From Thiomicrorhabdus sp. Milos-T2 (lineage in GTDB: Bacteria; Pseudomonadota; Gammaproteobacteria; Thiomicrospirales; Thiomicrospiraceae), in the NCBI RefSeq assembly GCF_000702325.1, contig NZ_KL370891.1, forward strand, positions 1,076,917 through 1,140,916: a DNA stretch of 64,000 nucleotides. The letters are read 5' to 3'. A program made the translations under genes and the position numbers. Position 1 is the stretch's first letter. Every line of letters begins with the position of its first letter. This document shows, one piece after another, positions 61,417 to 64,000 of the stretch. The notes below the pieces were generated by a model. That model saw only the letters and a list, made by a program, of their open reading frames with translations, was not told where the DNA came from and searched no databases.

Positions 61417-61635
61417 GTGAATAATAAAGAAAAGTTTTCAGCTATTTTATTAGCTGTCTTCACAGTCTTGTACTTTGGTATTGCGCTGATGGTTAGTGCA
61501 ACGTTCAAAGACATTGCTGCGACAGATGTGGCGGGAATGCCATTAGCAATCTGGGGCGGGTTATTGGTCATCATTACAGGTGTAATCATTACTCGTATGT
61601 ATCTAAAAAAGATGGATTCTGAGGAGAACGAATAA
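61417..61635 (+). CDS. Sodium/solute symporter small subunit
   Basis: A 72-residue protein with two membrane helices (about 8-28 and 43-63) separated by a short loop (FKDIAATDVAG). It matches the small subunits that precede VC_2705-type sodium/solute symporters. The GTG at 61417 follows a strong GAGGAGAGG site, while the TTG at 61402 would place that site inside the gene. It overlaps the large subunit by one base. Confidence 0.85.
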   Translation: MNNKEKFSAILLAVFTVLYFGIALMVSATFKDIAATDVAGMPLAIWGGLLVIITGVIITRMYLKKMDSEENE

Positions 61636-63245
61636 TGGAAAACATGGTTGCTCTAATTATTGTTGGCCTTGGTATAGCGCTTTCGATTTGGATTAGTTTT
61701 TATCACCGTGGTTCTACAGGGAGTACATCAGACTTCTACGTAGCTGGTGGAGGCATTTCGCCAACGGTAAATGGTCTAGCAATGCTAGGTGATTACGCTT
61801 CTGCTGCAAGTTTTTTAGGTGTGGCTGGTGCGGTTGCTCTTATGGGGGTTGATGGTTGGTGGCTTGCTATCGGTTTCTTTGCAGCATGGATTGTGGTCTT
61901 AATTGCCATTTCTAGTCCTTTGAAAAATGTGGGTAAGTTCACGGCTGCCGACGTATTAAATGCACGTTTCTCTGAAAATACTAAGAAGATTCGTACCGTT
62001 GCAATGTTTTCAACGTTAGTACTTTGCGTTATGTACTTAGTTCCACAGATTGTAGGTGCGGGTCATTTATTTGGTCTACTTCTTGGTTGGGATTATCTAC
62101 CAACTGTATTGGTTACAGGGTCATTGATGGCATTATTCGTAATCATCGGTGGTATGAAAGGAACTTCATATAACCAAGCGATTCAAGGTTCAATCCTATT
62201 TGCTGCAATGCTTTTCTTACTGATTTTTGGTGTAATTCACTTATTTGGTGGTAACCCAGCGGGCGTAATCGAAGCCTCTGAAACTATGGTTCCGGCAAAA
62301 CTAGCAGCAGGTAATGCGGCAGCGGTAGCAGCAGCAACGGCAGCAGCCGGTCCTGGTGAAGCGGTTGAAGCAGTTCGTGCAATTATGGCTGATGCTCCAT
62401 CTGCGGTAACTCCAGGTGTAGGTCTTCGTGACTTTGCTAACCAAGCGTCTTTAGTTATTGCTCTGTTTTTTGGTGTTTTAGGTCTTCCTCATATTTTGAT
62501 TAAGTTCTACACTGTATCAAGCGCATCTGACGCTCGTAAATCAGTTGAAATCACTATTTGGGGTTTAGCAATATTCTATGCAGCTATTTTCTTTGTTGGT
62601 TTGATTGCAATGTACGCTTTATACCCTCAGTTATTACAAATGATTACTGATGGTGAAATTGGTAGAGCTAAGAACATGACCATGCCTATGCTTGGTGATA
62701 TGCTTGGTGGTCAGCTTCTAATGGGTGTGATTGCAGCTGGAGCAATGGCGGCAATGTTAAGTACCTCTGCGGGTCTATTAATTTCTGCAACTTCTTCATT
62801 AGCGCATGATTTATATAAAGGGGTTATTAATCCAGACTCAACGGATGAAGAAGAGCTTAAATTTGCAAAAATGGGTGCTTTCTTCCTAGCAATTATTGCG
62901 ATTGGTATGTCTGTATGGCTAAAAGAAGAAAACGTAGCGATGCTTGTTGGTATGTGTTTTGGTATTGCAGCCTCTACTTTTGCACCTGTTCTAGTACTTG
63001 CGGTTTGGTGGAAAGGTTTATCTAGCCAAGCGGTTATCTATGGTATGGCAACTGGTCTAGTACTATCTTTACTATTCACATTCTCTAAGTTCTTTGGACT
63101 TAAAACAATGTTAGGTTTAGATGTATTAGTTAACCCTGCACTTTACTCTGTTCCTGTTGCAATCATAGTAACAGTTGTTGTTAGTATGATGACTAGCGAT
63201 AAAGGAAATATTGAAGAGTTTATGGCAAAAGCTCACGCAAAATAA
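61635..63245 (+). CDS. Sodium/solute symporter, acetate permease type
   Basis: A 536-residue member of the sodium:solute symporter family, with about 13 membrane helices. It contains GLAMLGDYASAASFLGVAGA (about 47) and IAAGAMAAMLSTSAGLLISA (about 376). A loop near residues 212-262 is unusually alanine-rich (AAGNAAAVAAATAAAGPGEA), apparently typical of this subfamily. With acs next door, acetate is the likeliest substrate. It is close to ActP but best called the VC_2705-like group, and the substrate is unproven. Confidence 0.9.
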   Translation: MENMVALIIVGLGIALSIWISFYHRGSTGSTSDFYVAGGGISPTVNGLAMLGDYASAASFLGVAGAVALMGVDGWWLAIGFFAAWIVVLIAISSPLKNVGKFTAADVLNARFSENTKKIRTVAMFSTLVLCVMYLVPQIVGAGHLFGLLLGWDYLPTVLVTGSLMALFVIIGGMKGTSYNQAIQGSILFAAMLFLLIFGVIHLFGGNPAGVIEASETMVPAKLAAGNAAAVAAATAAAGPGEAVEAVRAIMADAPSAVTPGVGLRDFANQASLVIALFFGVLGLPHILIKFYTVSSASDARKSVEITIWGLAIFYAAIFFVGLIAMYALYPQLLQMITDGEIGRAKNMTMPMLGDMLGGQLLMGVIAAGAMAAMLSTSAGLLISATSSLAHDLYKGVINPDSTDEEELKFAKMGAFFLAIIAIGMSVWLKEENVAMLVGMCFGIAASTFAPVLVLAVWWKGLSSQAVIYGMATGLVLSLLFTFSKFFGLKTMLGLDVLVNPALYSVPVAIIVTVVVSMMTSDKGNIEEFMAKAHAK

Positions 63246-63264
63246 GTTATCTTATTTTTCGTAA

Positions 63265-63293
63265 TAAAAAAGGGGCTTTTAGCCCCTTTTTTT
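63265..63293 (+). terminator. Terminator after symporter
   Basis: AAAAAAGGGGCT pairs with AGCCCCTTTTTT around a 3-base loop, 20 bases after the stop codon. Confidence 0.85.
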
Positions 63294-63349
63294 ATTGTCT
63301 TAAATATTTGTTCTAAGTGAACTCTTAGATGTATGATTGTATTAATGTA

Positions 63350-63508
63350 GAGACCTATGTACGAGAGTATGCACGAGTAAAAATGGTTAAAATTTATCTG
63401 ATTTTTGTTGGAAAACTTGCGAATAGCTAGCTATTCCCTGCGTTTTCCGCCGCAATCAGGCAAATTTTCCCTCATTTTTCTTTCGCACCTATCTCGTGCA
63501 AAGGTCTC
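63350..63508 (-). mobile_element. GAGACC-family MITE-like element, copy 9
   Basis: A 159-bp copy with a left end GAGACCTATGTACGAG and a perfect right end. The flanks ATGTA and ATAGC do not match, so this copy has lost or never had a visible duplication. It ends 31 bases before the next gene. Confidence 0.82.
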
Positions 63509-63539
63509 ATAGCAATATAATCATAAGGGTTAGAATAAA

Positions 63540-64000
63540 ATGGCAATGACGCAACAACGAAACTTTCTGATTCAAATCCCACCGTTTAATCAATTACCCC
63601 AGCCTCTTTTAAATGAACTTGCCGATAGTATGGATGTAGTTTATTTTCCTCAAAAAACGCTCATTGAAGTTTCTACCTCAATATCTGAAAATTACCTTTA
63701 TTTGCTTATAAAGGGCAAGGTAGCAGAAATTCAAAATGAAGAAATTACTTCTCGATATAGTGTGCGTGGTTTTTTTGGTGATACGGCTATTTTGGGCAAA
63801 AATGAAATTCAAGCACATTATGAAGTTCAAGAAGAGGCAATAGCCTATAAGCTTCCAGCAAAACTTTTTTTGAAAGCGTTTGAAGATAATCACGAATTTT
63901 CTCATTATTTCAATTCGTCTATTGTTGAAAAGTTAAACCGTATTCATGAAGCGATACAATCGGCTACCTCAACAGAGGTCATGATGGATACAGTTTGTTC
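63540..64000 (+). CDS. Cyclic-nucleotide-binding (probable DUF294) regulator, partial
   Basis: The first 153 codons of a gene cut by the window end. IPPFNQLPQPLLNELADSMD followed by a beta-roll (YLYLLIKGKVAEIQNEE, then GFFGDTAILG) is a cNMP-binding domain. Beside acs and VC_2705-type symporters this start usually belongs to a larger protein with CBS and DUF294 nucleotidyltransferase-like domains. That extension is inferred, not seen. Confidence 0.75.
   Translation, partial: MAMTQQRNFLIQIPPFNQLPQPLLNELADSMDVVYFPQKTLIEVSTSISENYLYLLIKGKVAEIQNEEITSRYSVRGFFGDTAILGKNEIQAHYEVQEEAIAYKLPAKLFLKAFEDNHEFSHYFNSSIVEKLNRIHEAIQSATSTEVMMDTVC

Noticed and set aside
61059-61424. Frames on both strands through MITE copy 8
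   Set aside because: They arise from the element's palindromic body and lack start signals. Similar spurious frames occur at other copies.

Overview
The window is a 64 kb piece of a low-GC (about 40 %, by eye) gammaproteobacterial chromosome. The gene content (rnfABCDGE next to metG and mrp, the mutL-miaA-hfq-hflX-hflK-hflC-hisZ-purA string, ppiD, hflD-mnmA, monomeric isocitrate dehydrogenase, clpS-clpA, infA-aat, dnaE, selD-mnmH, an acs/acetate-type symporter cluster) fits the Thiomicrospira/Hydrogenovibrio/Thiomicrorhabdus neighbourhood of the Gammaproteobacteria. That placement is an inference from content and style, not from a search.

Layout. 0-7.5 kb (minus strand): Rnf electron-transport operon and metG. 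7.6-9.7 kb: a STAS protein and mrp, bracketed by two inverted copies of a mobile-element-like repeat. 9.9-20.2 kb (plus): DNA repair, tRNA modification, RNA chaperone, FtsH-regulator, histidine and purine genes. 20.5-26.4 kb: solitary CheY-like regulator, ppiD, hflD-mnmA and rluE. 26.6-33.8 kb: icd, a CopZ-type metal-binding protein, fdxA, an FAD dehydrogenase broken by an in-frame stop, and a RIO kinase. 34-42 kb: RNase H, the selenophosphate/2-selenouridine pair, a cytochrome P460-response regulator-histidine kinase set, a frameshifted yaeQ and a PAS-GGDEF cyclase. 42-47 kb: yebC, a small DUF2986 gene, phnA and clpSA. 47.0-50.9 kb: an accessory patch between clpA and infA with a truncated HlyD, an unknown membrane protein, a REP-associated transposase and small lipoproteins, flanked by 39-bp direct repeats. 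51-57.4 kb: infA, aat, dnaE, a probable atypical PilZ protein and its partner. 57.9-64 kb: nitroreductase, acetyl-CoA synthetase, a two-gene sodium/solute symporter and the start of a cNMP-binding regulator.

The most interesting content is in and between the genes rather than any single gene. (1) A MITE-like family: nine good copies (159-259 bp) with 16-bp termini GAGACCTTTGCACGAG, an almost fully palindromic body and a central AATAGCTAGCTATT. Six of the nine have perfect 5-bp target-site duplications. Subfamilies carry extra hairpin modules, and one copy has matching insertions in both arms. (2) A 12-bp perfect palindrome, ACCAGGCCTGGT. Nine exact copies and 16 copies of its core CAGGCCTGG are spread about every 4 kb, inside genes, at gene ends and at the tips of terminators, where well under one is expected by chance. 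(3) A pair of 259-bp repeats in inverted orientation 34 kb apart, and REP sequences around a RAYT transposase that appears to have split a small gene.

No tRNA, rRNA, CRISPR array or prophage was recognised.
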